Assembly (NCBI RefSeq): GCF_009900715.1
Contig: NZ_JAAAJC010000001.1
Coordinates: 1,291,216 to 1,355,215, forward strand
DNA length: 64,000 nucleotides
DNA from: Halococcus salsus
Lineage (GTDB): Archaea; Halobacteriota; Halobacteria; Halobacteriales; Halococcaceae
Direction of reading: 5' to 3'
The notes below the pieces were generated by a model. That model was not told the origin of the DNA. It searched no databases and worked only from the letters and a program-made list of their open reading frames with translations. Positions 43,802-53,047 of the stretch are shown here, piece by piece. How positions within the stretch are numbered: position 1 is the stretch's first letter; every line of letters starts with the position of its first letter. Made by a program: the position numbers and the translations under genes.

Positions 43802-44323
43802 AGCGCGTCGGACACGCTAACACGCTGATGAGGGGGCCTATCGGGGAACCGGTTTTCGAGAACCGTGGGAGCTTCGTCTTCACTCATATGTGGTGTGGAG
43901 CCGCCTCGTCCCCAGCAACGTTTCGATTGGGCGACCGAGCAGCATGGACCGAAGGTTGAATTCGAAGAAAACGGTTCGACTCGCACCCGTAGTCGGCGAT
44001 TCCGGCTTGTCCAGAGTGCGTAGCGCCGAATCACGACCGCAGCGCTACGACGATGAGCGCAGCGAGGAAGAGCGGGAGCGATCGCAGGTGACGCAAAGAA
44101 CGCGATTCGAACTCGAAAACACGGCGGAGTCCCTTGGAGAGCCGCTTCCAGATCGAGACCATACACTCCATGCTGGAAGCGACGCAAGTCGATACGTCGT
44201 CCGGTTCGCCTTTCAACCGAGTCGAGCCGGTGGAGCGGAACGGATCCATGGTGATCGAGTGTGATGCCCGAAGAGAATATTACCGTGCCGTTTAATGCTC
44301 TTCAGTAATTGTGTTCGGCGTAG
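43802..44323. other. 522-bp intergenic region
   Basis: This is the spacer between the divergent FAU-1 and NhaC-type antiporter genes. Short open frames exist on both strands (for example 44031-44249 minus, with a hydrophobic tail), but none has homology I recognise or a well-placed start. The NhaC promoter lies at its right end. Confidence 0.4.
44291..44297 (+). promoter_or_regulatory. TATA element of the NhaC-type antiporter gene
   Basis: TTTAATG, 27-33 nt before ATG 44324; consistent with a leaderless start. Confidence 0.4.
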
Positions 44324-45775
44324 ATGGGTTCGTTCGACGCAGACTTCCCGACTGATGGGTCCCGTTTCGGCGGACAGCAGCCGTCGGTCCTCCAGGCACT
44401 CGCTCCACTGCTCGGTATCGTCATCTTCCTCGGCGTCGGCTCCGGTATACTGGGGCTCGCCCCACACGGACCACTGCTCTGGAGCATCGTTCTGACCGGG
44501 TTGGTCGGTCGGTACTGGATGGACCTTTCGTTCGAGGAGCTTTACGACGGTGTCGAGGACAGTCTTGAGATGGGACTGCAGGCGGTCCTGATCATTCTCG
44601 TCATCTACGCCCTCATCGCCACCTGGGTGAGCGCGGGGACGATTCCGGGGATGATGTACTACGGGCTCTCGGTACTCACGCCGACCGTGTTCCTCCCGAC
44701 GACGGTCCTCCTCTCGGCTGTCGTTGCGTTCTCTATCGGGTCCTCGTGGACGACTGCGGGCACGCTCGGTATCGCCTTCGTCGGCATCGGTTCCGGACTC
44801 GGGATCCCAGCGCCGATGACCGCGGGAGCCATTCTCTCTGGGGCGTACGCAGGCGACAAGCAGTCACCCCTCTCGGACACGACGAACCTCGCGGCGGGCG
44901 TGACGAACACCGACCTCTACGACCACATTCGAGCGATGCGCCTCGGGACAGCCCTCGCCCTCGGGGTCTCGGTCGTCATCTTCGCCTACCTCGGGCTGCG
45001 GACGACCGGGACCATCCCGGCTGGACGCGTCGACGAAATTCGAGGGACGCTCGTCGGTACGTACGACCTCTCGGTGCTCGTGTTCTTCCCGCTGCTCGTG
45101 ACGTTCGGGTTCGCGTTGTACGGCTATCCGGCGCTCTCGTCGCTCATCGCCGGTGTTTTCGCGGGGGTTGGAACGACTATCCTGCTTCAAGAGCCATCGT
45201 TTACTGCTGCGTGGGAGGTGTTCCTGAACGGCACGACCCCCGAGACGGGGAGCGAAGCGGTGAACTCGTTGCTCGCGAGCGGGGGACTCACCGGTTCCGC
45301 GTGGACGGTCGCCGTCGTGGTCGCCGCACTCTCGCTCGGCGGACTTCTAGAACGAACTGGCATCCTCGCGGTACTCGCACGTTCGCTCGAACGTTCGATT
45401 CGGGGCGCAAGCAGCCTCGTCGCCGCCACTGGTGTCTCGGCTATCGTCGTGAATCTCTTCTCGGCCCAACAGTACATGAGCATCGCCGTGCCCGGCATGA
45501 GCCTCCGAAATCTCTACACGGAGTACGGACTCGACAGTTCGGCACTCTCACAAGCCATCGAGTCCGCCGGCACGCCGACCGGCGCGCTGATCCCGTGGCA
45601 CGCCGGTGGTGTATACATGGCGAGCGTACTCGGTGTGGCGACGCTCCAGTACGCGCCGTACTACTTCTTCGGCTATCTCTCGCCGCTCATCCTCTTCGTG
45701 ATGGCGATAACCGGGCGTGGGATAGCGACCGAAGACGGCGAATCGCTCGACACCGTCCCAACAGCGAACGATTGA
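44324..45775 (+). CDS. Na+/H+ antiporter, NhaC family
   Basis: The 483-aa membrane protein has about 12 hydrophobic segments and NhaC motifs: VLLSAVVAFSIGSSWTTAGTLGIAFVGIG, AGAILSGAYAGDKQSPLSDTTNLA (charged, ion-binding loop), and ATGVSAIVVNLFSAQQYMSIAVPGM. It exchanges cytoplasmic Na+ for H+ across the membrane, important in a halophile. Malate/lactate variants of the family exist. ATG 44324 follows a TATA element. A CPA1-type antiporter is encoded 2.3 kb further on. Confidence 0.9.
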   Translation: MGSFDADFPTDGSRFGGQQPSVLQALAPLLGIVIFLGVGSGILGLAPHGPLLWSIVLTGLVGRYWMDLSFEELYDGVEDSLEMGLQAVLIILVIYALIATWVSAGTIPGMMYYGLSVLTPTVFLPTTVLLSAVVAFSIGSSWTTAGTLGIAFVGIGSGLGIPAPMTAGAILSGAYAGDKQSPLSDTTNLAAGVTNTDLYDHIRAMRLGTALALGVSVVIFAYLGLRTTGTIPAGRVDEIRGTLVGTYDLSVLVFFPLLVTFGFALYGYPALSSLIAGVFAGVGTTILLQEPSFTAAWEVFLNGTTPETGSEAVNSLLASGGLTGSAWTVAVVVAALSLGGLLERTGILAVLARSLERSIRGASSLVAATGVSAIVVNLFSAQQYMSIAVPGMSLRNLYTEYGLDSSALSQAIESAGTPTGALIPWHAGGVYMASVLGVATLQYAPYYFFGYLSPLILFVMAITGRGIATEDGESLDTVPTAND

Positions 45776-45892
45776 GGAACTCGGTATCGTACGCTACGGG
45801 ACCCTCCTCGGCGGCGCATGAGGTGTTTCGGGACACAACACCTGACGATGGCTTCTTGAAGGTGGATGAGCCTGCATCCAGCGGTAGAGAAA

Positions 45893-46957
45893 TCATCCCG
45901 CCGGACCGACCGGGTCCCGGTACTCGGCGAAGATCTCGATGAGAACGATGAGGAGGCCGAGGACGACCGGACCGAAGAAGACGCCCATGAACCCGAACAC
46001 CGCGAGGCCCCCGAAGATCCCGACGATGAACACGCCGGGATTGAGTTGTGCTTCGCGTCCCCCGATAACCGGGCGCAGATAGTTGTCGGAGAGGCTCACG
46101 ACGAGCGTGCCGTAGGCGAACAACACCACGGCGATCACAGGTCGATCGACCACGAAGAGGTACCCGACGGCGGGGATCCAGACGATGAACGCACCGATAA
46201 CCGGCAACAGCGACAGTACGGCCGTCACCACCGTCCAGAAGATCGCGTTCGGGACCCCGAGGACGGCGAAGCCGATTCCGATGAGCACGCCTTGGACGAT
46301 ACCGACCAGGAGGTTCCCGAACAGCACCGCGTACATGAGCCGGTCGATCCAGTCATAGAGCCGGTCGAACGTCGATACCCGGAGCGGCGAAACGGCCCGT
46401 AGCCACGACACCAGGGCCGAACCATCCAAAAGCAGGTAGTAGAGAACGAACAGGAGAACCATGAGACCGATGCCGATGTCCGTCACCCTTCCAAAGACGC
46501 TCACGAGATTGCTGACGACTCGTGTCGCGTTGTTGAGGAGCGCCGTGGTGTTTCCCCCACTGGAGCCGCCGAGTGCGGTCGAGGCGTCGAGACCGGACCG
46601 CAACAGTAGCTGTCGGAGATCGACCGAGACACCGACTTGCTGACCCAGGAAGTTCTCGAGCGCCCCCACGCCGACATCCCCGCGGTTGATGGCCGTGAGG
46701 ATCGATATCGCTTGCCGGACGGCGACCCGAGCGAACACCCCGAGCGGAACGACCACCGCGAGGAACACACCGACAATGAGGAGGCCTGCCGAGACCCGTG
46801 GCCCGACGGAGCGCCGGAGGCGACGCTGAAGCGGATGGAGCAAATACGCGAGGAGAACCGCAAGCAACAGATACTGCTCGTAGGGAAGAACCATGAGCGT
46901 GGCCAGCGCGCCGGAAAGAGCGATCGCGACGAGGAGCACCCGTTGTTCGGTGGACAT
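45893..46957 (-). CDS. AI-2E family membrane protein
   Basis: The 354-aa protein has eight hydrophobic segments and the family regions LLAVLLAYLLHPLQRRL, RLMYAVLFGNLLVGIVQGVLIGIGFAVLGVPNAIFWTVVTAVLSLLPVIGAFIVWIPA and DNYLRPVIGG. Family members include the E. coli autoinducer-2 exporter TqsA and Na+(Li+)/H+ antiporters of extremophiles, so an ion-exchange role is as plausible as signal export. A TATA-like CTTATGG lies about 25 nt before ATG 46957. Confidence 0.88.
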   Translation of the reverse strand: MSTEQRVLLVAIALSGALATLMVLPYEQYLLLAVLLAYLLHPLQRRLRRSVGPRVSAGLLIVGVFLAVVVPLGVFARVAVRQAISILTAINRGDVGVGALENFLGQQVGVSVDLRQLLLRSGLDASTALGGSSGGNTTALLNNATRVVSNLVSVFGRVTDIGIGLMVLLFVLYYLLLDGSALVSWLRAVSPLRVSTFDRLYDWIDRLMYAVLFGNLLVGIVQGVLIGIGFAVLGVPNAIFWTVVTAVLSLLPVIGAFIVWIPAVGYLFVVDRPVIAVVLFAYGTLVVSLSDNYLRPVIGGREAQLNPGVFIVGIFGGLAVFGFMGVFFGPVVLGLLIVLIEIFAEYRDPVGPAG

Positions 46958-47343
46958 GTGCCTCGCACGATTGGAATGTCCATAAGCGATCAGATACCCC
47001 GAAAACGGGCCGCAGTCCGGTCGGAGCTTCGTCTCCGCTCCGAATCAATCGAGAGATGAGTATTTTTTATTGACGCTATCGTACCGAGACGGATAGTCGG
47101 GACCTGTGCACTCCGGGTTGGTGCTGAGGGCAGTCGGCTCCTACAACCACCACGAAGGAGAATACGAGTGTAGTGGTCGACCGCGGGACACCAGGTGCAG
47201 GCTTCGTACGGGAGACCACGAAAACATGGGGGTATCTCGCGATGAATCAGCTCGGCATTAGGCTTTCCTCGCTCGGTCTCGGTTGGGTCGGTGAACCGAT
47301 AGTGGCAGTACCCACCGAAGCGATCCTCGGCGAGCTACTCGAC
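46958..47343. other. 386-bp intergenic region
   Basis: No supportable gene is seen. A T-run TATTTTTTAT lies at 47061-47070. A plus-strand open frame spans from here into the lipoprotein gene but is its antisense shadow for most of its length. Confidence 0.35.
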
Positions 47344-47946
47344 TCAGGAGCTCGGGGCGGGTTTGACCTTCGGAGAATCACGTTTCGATGTGATCGAACT
47401 TGCCACGAGTTCCCCGTACTCCGCAGCCGAGTACTCACCGGCATTGTACCGCGCTGCGTACTCACTCGAGATCTCGACGAAACCGACCGTCGAGGACCGT
47501 GCGTTGGTGATCGTGACGTCGAGCGCTGTCGTGGTTCGATCCGCCGAGACGAGTGCCGCGTACGCCCCGGCGACCAGTCCGAGTTCGTGAAGGACACCCC
47601 TGTTTCGACGTGTCTGGTTTCTGTATTCTAATTTCAGTACGTCGTATCGCTCACTAAATGAACCGACCTCGATACCCGCCGCTTCGATTTCCGCCGTGAA
47701 CTCATCGTTGGTGGTGAGATCTTCGCCGGCGAGTTCGGTGATGCCGGTCTCGAGCACCGTCGTCCGCTTCTTGACGGGGACCTCCGGAACGACTTCGGAG
47801 AGCGGGACCTTCTCGTTCGACGGGAACTCACGACCGATCTCCTCGGTACAGCCGGCGAGGGCCGACACACCGAGAACGGCCCCCCACCGAAGCAGCGCTC
47901 GCCGGGAAGCCGGTCGTATACCGTCCGACGATCGCGAGCCTTCCAT
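47344..47946 (-). CDS. Tat-dependent lipoprotein of unknown function (200 aa)
   Basis: The 200-aa protein has a Tat signal with twin Arg at 15-16 (ASRRALLRWGAVLGVSALAGC) and a lipobox with Cys33. The mature part is soluble and acidic, with LEYRNQTRRNRGVLHELGLVAGAYAALV resembling haloarchaeal lipoproteins of unknown role. It should be anchored at the outer face of the membrane. No enzymatic motif is seen. Confidence 0.75.
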   Translation of the reverse strand: MEGSRSSDGIRPASRRALLRWGAVLGVSALAGCTEEIGREFPSNEKVPLSEVVPEVPVKKRTTVLETGITELAGEDLTTNDEFTAEIEAAGIEVGSFSERYDVLKLEYRNQTRRNRGVLHELGLVAGAYAALVSADRTTTALDVTITNARSSTVGFVEISSEYAARYNAGEYSAAEYGELVASSITSKRDSPKVKPAPSS

Positions 47947-48033
47947 ACTGTGTCTGCGGATTCACCGACTATAGATGTTCGACTGGCACTCTCCGGGGTC
48001 ACGCTTTTTCAACCTCCTCTCGATTCGTGAAGA

Positions 48034-49290
48034 GTGGTCGTAGAACTCTACACTGTTGGGCTGGTCGCGGTCGGTCTCACGTTGCTCGGTGTCGGCGTCC
48101 TGCCTCGTTTCATCGGCGATCGGGCGGTCTCGATGCCGATCTTCTTCGTCGGGTTCGGGGTCGTCCTCTTCTCGCTTCCGTTCGTGCCGTTCGTGCCCGA
48201 CCCGCTCGAACAGGGCGAGAGCGCCGAGCACCTCGCCGAGTTCGGCGTCATCATCGCTTTGATGGCGCTCGGTCTGAAGATCGACCGCCGACCCGGGATC
48301 GCCGAGTGGTCGGTGGTGTGGCGACTCCTCGCGGTCACGATGCCGCTCTCGATCGCCGGTGCCGCGCTGTTGGGCTGGTGGACGCTCGGATTGGTGGTCC
48401 CGACCGCAGTGCTTCTGGGGGCGGTCATCGCACCGACCGATCCGGTGTTGGCGTCGGAAGCACAAGTGGGCGAACCGGGAAAGGGATTCGCCGAGGACCA
48501 CGACCGACCGGAGGATCACGAGAAGGAGGTCCGTTTTGCGCTCTCGACGGAGGCAGGACTGAACGATGGACTGGCCTTCCCGTTCACCAATCTGGCCATC
48601 GCGCTCGCGCTGGTCGGTCTCGCCCCGAGCAACTGGCTGGGCGAGTGGTTGCTGGTCGACGTGGTCTACAAGATCGCCGTCGGAACGCTCGCCGGCATCG
48701 TCCTCGGGTGGATACTGGCCCGGATCATCTTCATCACCGTTCCGGAGACCCAGGTCGCCAATTCCGTTCAGGGGATCGAAGCGCTCGCGGGCACGCTCAT
48801 CGCCTACGGGGCGACGGAGGTCGTGGGTGGATACGGGTTCATCGCGGTGTTCGTCGCCGCGACGATGGTCCGGAACTACGAGCGAACCCACGAGTACAAC
48901 GACTCCCTCCACGACGTCACGGAGTTCACCGAACAGGCGGTGATGGCCCTCATCATGGTGCTGTTCGGCGGGGCACTCGTCGGCGGCCTCCTTGAACCGT
49001 TGACGACCGAGGCGATCGTGGTCGCCCTCGTGATCGTTTTCGTCCTCAGACCGCTCGCCGGCTTCGTCGGGTTGCTCGGCTCCGGACACGACCGAGCGGA
49101 GACGGCCGCGATAGCCTTCTTCGGCATCCGTGGTCTCGGGTCCTTCTATTACCTCTCGTACGGGCTGAACCACGGGGTGTTCCCGGATGCCGACATGCTC
49201 TGGGCCCTCGTCGGCGTGATCGTCCTCATCTCGGTCGTCGTCCACGGGATCAGCGCGACACCGGTCATGTCCCTGGTCGAATCCGAGTGA
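48034..49290 (+). CDS. Cation:proton antiporter, CPA1/NhaP type
   Basis: The 418-aa protein has about 12 hydrophobic segments. The ion-binding motif is VIAPTDPVLASEAQVG; STEAGLNDGLAFPFTNLAIA gives the family N-D pair, and FGIRGLGSFYYLSYG is the conserved Arg-containing late helix. This matches NhaP-type Na+(K+)/H+ antiporters. It starts at GTG 48034 (GTG GTC GTA GAA). Together with the NhaC and AI-2E genes it forms a group of ion-handling membrane proteins, though not one operon. Confidence 0.9.
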   Translation: MVVELYTVGLVAVGLTLLGVGVLPRFIGDRAVSMPIFFVGFGVVLFSLPFVPFVPDPLEQGESAEHLAEFGVIIALMALGLKIDRRPGIAEWSVVWRLLAVTMPLSIAGAALLGWWTLGLVVPTAVLLGAVIAPTDPVLASEAQVGEPGKGFAEDHDRPEDHEKEVRFALSTEAGLNDGLAFPFTNLAIALALVGLAPSNWLGEWLLVDVVYKIAVGTLAGIVLGWILARIIFITVPETQVANSVQGIEALAGTLIAYGATEVVGGYGFIAVFVAATMVRNYERTHEYNDSLHDVTEFTEQAVMALIMVLFGGALVGGLLEPLTTEAIVVALVIVFVLRPLAGFVGLLGSGHDRAETAAIAFFGIRGLGSFYYLSYGLNHGVFPDADMLWALVGVIVLISVVVHGISATPVMSLVESE

Positions 49291-49487
49291 CGAGCCATCT
49301 CGGCCCTTTCCAGCAGGGTTGCGCTGCGTGTCGGTGACGGAGGGTATCACCCGACGACTACGCTACTGGTCGGACCGAACGAGTACAACTCGAACGTGAC
49401 CGCCTCACCTGAAGAAAGAACGACAACGACTTCTCGGACGTCCTTCGAGGAGGACGGGTCGCTCTCGTCTCGTTACTGAGGCCGAAG

Positions 49488-50024
49488 TCAGGAACTCCGC
49501 TCGTCCTCGACGTCGTACATATCCTCGTCGAGGTCGTAGTAACTCTCGTCCGTGGTGGTCTCTCGGGTCCGACCCTGTCCCTCGAAACCGGTGTCACTCC
49601 GTGTGTTGCCGAGGGTGCCGCCGACCTGGACGTTGAGGGAGCCATCCCGGAGTTTCTCGCGGACGGACGGGGTGATCACCCAGCGTTTGAGCGCAACCCG
49701 CAGGGGAGCACGCGTGAAGGGAATCACGAACAGGAACCCGGTGAGGTCGGTCAACAGCCCCGGCGTGATGAGGAAGCCGCCGCCGAGGATGATGAGCACA
49801 CCGTCCAGGAGCTCGTCGGTCGGGGCCTCGAAGTTCTGGAGCCGTCGTTGGAGCCGCTGGAGCGTGGCGCGGCCCTCGCTGCGCACCAGCAACGACCCGA
49901 CGAGGGCGGTCAGCACGACGAGACCGATGGTCAGGAGCGCGCCGATCTGCCCCGCCACGATGAGCAGAACGAACGCGTCGGCCAACGCGAGTATGAGAGC
50001 CACAAGCAGCAACCGGCCAAACAT
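49488..50024 (-). CDS. FxsA family membrane protein
   Basis: The 178-aa protein starts with the FxsA domain: three to four hydrophobic segments, IGALLTIGLVVLTALVGSLLVRSEG and DGVLIILGGGFLITPGLLTDLTGFLFVIPFTRAPLR, which are the family signature. FxsA suppresses phage T7 exclusion in E. coli when overproduced; the normal role is unknown. The C-terminal 50 residues are an acidic, Tyr/Asp-rich cytoplasmic tail. Confidence 0.88.
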   Translation of the reverse strand: MFGRLLLVALILALADAFVLLIVAGQIGALLTIGLVVLTALVGSLLVRSEGRATLQRLQRRLQNFEAPTDELLDGVLIILGGGFLITPGLLTDLTGFLFVIPFTRAPLRVALKRWVITPSVREKLRDGSLNVQVGGTLGNTRSDTGFEGQGRTRETTTDESYYDLDEDMYDVEDERSS

Positions 50025-50144
50025 ACCCGGTGTAGATACCAGGCGTGGAAAACGATTGCCCCTACCGCCGAACCGGTCGTCGTGATGGGTGCTACGAGAG
50101 CGGTCACGACTAACCTCGCTTTCGGTGGTGATCCCGATCTCCTC

Positions 50145-50723
50145 TTACAATCCGGTCAGGACGGGAAGAAGGACGTTCGAGAGGGCATGCATCACCCAAC
50201 CGGGGAGGATGCTCTCCGAGCGGTAACGAAGCCAGCCGAGAAGCCAGCCGACGAGTACCTGAACCACGACGAGCGCTCCAAGACGCCGGTCGACCAGCAC
50301 GAGCGGCGAATGAAACAAACCAAAGACGAGGGCTTGCACGGTGTTTCCAACCACGAACCGATAACGGCGCAGCAGGAACCCACCGAGGTATCCTCTGAAG
50401 AACAGTTCTTCGGGGAAGGTCACGAGAACGACTTGATACAACACGGTAGACGAGACCGCGGCCAGACTCAGATGTGTGGTGCTCGACAGAGCAACACTCA
50501 CGTTGGGGTCTCGTATGACCGCTGGCGGTACGAACTGCACGGCTCCCCAGAACAGCACGGTGAACGGGACCAGTAGTCCAAGACTCCACCCGAGATACTG
50601 CCGCGAACAAACCCGCAACCCGAGTTCGTCAAGCGCTTTCCCCGCGTCGCCGTTTCGCCATCGACGAAGGAGATGTCCAAGCGGAAGCAGGCCAAACAGG
50701 ACCGGTGCAAGGGGAATATTCAT
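50145..50723 (-). CDS. CPBP-family intramembrane metalloprotease
   Basis: The 192-aa membrane protein has the CPBP (CAAX protease/bacteriocin-processing) motifs: EE pair in FPEELFFRGYLGGFLLRRY, FGLFHSPL with the first metal His, and MHALSNVLLP with the second. These enzymes cleave membrane peptides or process bacteriocin-like products. The substrate is unknown. It is flanked by other small membrane proteins with no obvious processing target. Confidence 0.85.
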   Translation of the reverse strand: MNIPLAPVLFGLLPLGHLLRRWRNGDAGKALDELGLRVCSRQYLGWSLGLLVPFTVLFWGAVQFVPPAVIRDPNVSVALSSTTHLSLAAVSSTVLYQVVLVTFPEELFFRGYLGGFLLRRYRFVVGNTVQALVFGLFHSPLVLVDRRLGALVVVQVLVGWLLGWLRYRSESILPGWVMHALSNVLLPVLTGL

Positions 50724-50900
50724 CGTTCGAAAACGGGGTACCCTGTGTGGTGGGGTTACCGCTATGGAGTAAGTACGTTGCTATCCGATCGTCACAACGC
50801 AGTTACCGCCGACGATAGCGTACTGGCCGTTCACCGCCGTCGTTTCGCGAGGTGAGTGCTGTTTCGCCCGCAAGTGAGTGCCTTGGCGGGCTGTACCGCT

Positions 50901-51068
50901 TCAACCCACCAGACGAGACAGGAGTATCGCCAAGATGCTGACGCTGATACCCACGAGTACCACGAAGGTGTCGCCGCTCGTGCCCAAGAGCCCGACCAGT
51001 GTGAACTGCATTCCGAGGAGCGTTCCCGCAACCATCGTTCCCGCACGCTGGACGGCCTTCGCTGACAT
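50901..51068 (-). CDS. Small two-helix membrane protein (55 aa)
   Basis: The 55-residue product begins MSAKAVQRAGTMVAGTLLG and has two hydrophobic segments, the second QFTLVG...TFVVLVGISVSILAILLSRLVG. An in-frame ATG at 51092 would add eight basic residues. Its size and composition resemble small haloarchaeal membrane proteins, but no homology can be named. Confidence 0.45.
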   Translation of the reverse strand: MSAKAVQRAGTMVAGTLLGMQFTLVGLLGTSGDTFVVLVGISVSILAILLSRLVG

Positions 51069-51234
51069 ATCCTGAAGGCTACGTCGTCTCACCTATAGAG
51101 CTTGCTTTCAGTCCGCTGCTGTCGTGCTGAGTGCGATGCACGCTGCTAGCGAAGGGGAGTTCGAGTGGCGGGGCTGATCGTCCTCTTACGAGTTCGAACC
51201 GACGTCGAGCACGGCACCGACTCGGAATCGCTCG

Positions 51235-52473
51235 TCACGTCGCGAGGGAGACCAACGTCTCCGCGAGTGCCTGCGTTGCTACCGAGCAATCGTTCCAGTC
51301 CGTCCACTCCCGGGGACTGTGTGAGACCCCGTCTCGGGAGGGCGCGAACAACAGCCCCCCATCGGTTACGCTCGCGACGTGCATCGTGTCGTGGAAGGCC
51401 CCGGAGTGCATCTCCAACGTCTCTATCCCCGCCGCTTCACACGCCGAGTGGGCGACCTCGCGACACCGCTCGTCCATCGACACCGGCCGAACGTCGAACT
51501 CGCGCTCGAACCCCGTGGTGACGCTTCGCTCGGTGGCGATCCGATCGAGGCTTCGTCGGGCCCGGTCGACCATCTCGTCGATCGAATCGTACTCGATGCT
51601 ACGGATGTCGAGGCTCATCTCGACCCGCCCGGGAACGATGTTCGTCGCGTTCGGTTCGGCGTTTATCGTTCCGACCGTTCCGACCGCGGTACCCTCCGCC
51701 GAACTCCGCTCCCGGGCGATCCGCTCGAACTCGACGATGAACTCCCCGGCGGCGCTCAAGGCGTCGGCTCGCTCGTCCATCGCGGTCGTCCCAGCGTGGT
51801 TCGCCTCGCCATCGATGGTCACCTCGCAGTGGGTTATGCCGGTGATCGTGGTAACGACGCCGACCGGAACGTCCGCCGTTTCGAGGCGCTCGCCCTGCTC
51901 GATGTGAAGTTCGACCCACGCGTCCCACGCCGCCGCATCGACTCGGTCGGTACCGTTGTAGCCTATCTCCGAGAGTGCCGTCTCGAGCGTGATACCGGTG
52001 TCGTCGGTCAGTTGGAGCGCGCTCTCCACCGATCGGCTCCCGGCAGCGACCGACGACCCCAGCGTTCCCCCGGCGAACCGCTGACCCTCCTCTTCGGTGA
52101 AACAGACGACTTCGAGGGGATGGGTCGGTTCGATTTCCGCGTTCTGTATCGTTCGAACGGCTTCGAGCGCTCCGTAGACGCCCAGTGGTCCATCGAAGAT
52201 ACCACCTTCCGGTACCGAGTCGAGATGGCTCCCCGTCGCGATCGGTTTCCCGTCGGCACCGGGTGGTGACCAGCGCCCGGCGATGTTGCCGACCGGGTCG
52301 ACGCGGACGTCGAGGCCGGCTTGCTCCAACCGCTCGACGAACCGATCGCGCGCTCGTCGGTTCGGCTCGGTCCCCGCGAACACGGTTCGGCCCTGCCCTT
52401 CTTCGACGTCAATCCCCCCGAAGGACGCGTTCGCCTCGATATCCTCCCGGAGACGTTCGCCATCGACGTTCAT
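51235..52473 (-). CDS. M20-family amidohydrolase (carbamoylase/allantoate amidohydrolase type)
   Basis: The 412-aa enzyme belongs to the hydantoinase/carbamoylase subgroup of M20 metallopeptidases. Metal and active-site motifs: GSHLDSVPEGGIFDGPLGVYGALEAV, CFTEEEGQRFAGGTLGS, VELHIEQGERLE, ANHAGTTAMDERADAL and MHSGAFHDTMHVA. It hydrolyses an N-carbamoyl amino acid, allantoate or beta-ureidopropionate, releasing ammonia and CO2. The starts and motifs do not discriminate the substrate. It lies on the same strand as the BCCT transporter gene, 574 bp downstream of it. A TATA element (52497-52504) indicates its own leaderless promoter. Confidence 0.88.
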   Translation of the reverse strand: MNVDGERLREDIEANASFGGIDVEEGQGRTVFAGTEPNRRARDRFVERLEQAGLDVRVDPVGNIAGRWSPPGADGKPIATGSHLDSVPEGGIFDGPLGVYGALEAVRTIQNAEIEPTHPLEVVCFTEEEGQRFAGGTLGSSVAAGSRSVESALQLTDDTGITLETALSEIGYNGTDRVDAAAWDAWVELHIEQGERLETADVPVGVVTTITGITHCEVTIDGEANHAGTTAMDERADALSAAGEFIVEFERIARERSSAEGTAVGTVGTINAEPNATNIVPGRVEMSLDIRSIEYDSIDEMVDRARRSLDRIATERSVTTGFEREFDVRPVSMDERCREVAHSACEAAGIETLEMHSGAFHDTMHVASVTDGGLLFAPSRDGVSHSPREWTDWNDCSVATQALAETLVSLAT

Positions 52474-53047
52474 GTGGAACCTTCAGCCGCTTGGGGTATT
52501 ATACGCTACTGTTTCAGCAGGCGCTAATACCACAGTCTCCAGGCTGTGGATACAGCGCCGTAAGCTCTCTTTCACTTTCAGTCCGCACACCGACCGCTTA
52601 ACCCTTTGACCGCCCAATGTAGAGGTATCGGAGGCGGTCCATCCGCCACCCAATAAGACAGTATCCGACAACCCACCGAACACGGCGAACGACCTTCGCC
52701 GGGAGTTCCGTGGGCCGGTCAAAAAGGTACTCCCGAATCCGCCGACGAACGCTCCGAAGCCCGACGGAAACGCCGGGGACGGACGTTCCGAGGATAAGGA
52801 TAACGGCTGCTTGGCACAGCCAGCGGTTGTCCGCTCCGCGATGGGTTCAATCCCCGACAAGGACGGTCCACCCGCGAACCTGAAACTCCCAAACCAGCGC
52901 GGTGCGGTGCGGTGCGGTGTGGGCGTGGGATTCCACGTCGTTCACGGCGTGGAGGATGTCAATCTTCTGTCGGCACTCGCGTCACGTTCGAAGCCGGTCG
53001 AATCGGCGATCCGACGTGAGCCGAGCGAAGGACCATCGAACCCCCTC
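52474..53047. other. 574-bp intergenic region with a short tandem repeat
   Basis: No gene is supported. It holds the amidohydrolase promoter at its left end. At 52901-52920 the pentamer GGTGC occurs three times in a row and then GGTGT. A tRNA-like T-loop word (GGTTCAATCCC) lies at about 52844-52854, but no complementary acceptor or other arms are seen. Confidence 0.45.
52497..52504 (-). promoter_or_regulatory. TATA element of the amidohydrolase gene
   Basis: On the minus strand GTATAATA, 24-31 nt before ATG 52473, so the transcript is predicted to be leaderless. Confidence 0.55.

Noticed and set aside
42467-43828. 453-codon plus-strand frame over the FAU-1 gene
   Set aside because: Antisense shadow; the FAU-1 signature on the minus strand is decisive.
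47173-47631. Plus-strand frame across 47.2-47.6 kb
   Set aside because: Most of it is antisense to a Tat-lipoprotein gene with a clear signal sequence; the unique N-terminal part has no recognisable family.
52841-52856. tRNA-like T-loop word (GGTTCAATCCC)
   Set aside because: No matching acceptor stem, D-arm or anticodon arm within 100 bases; at most a chance or a tRNA fragment.
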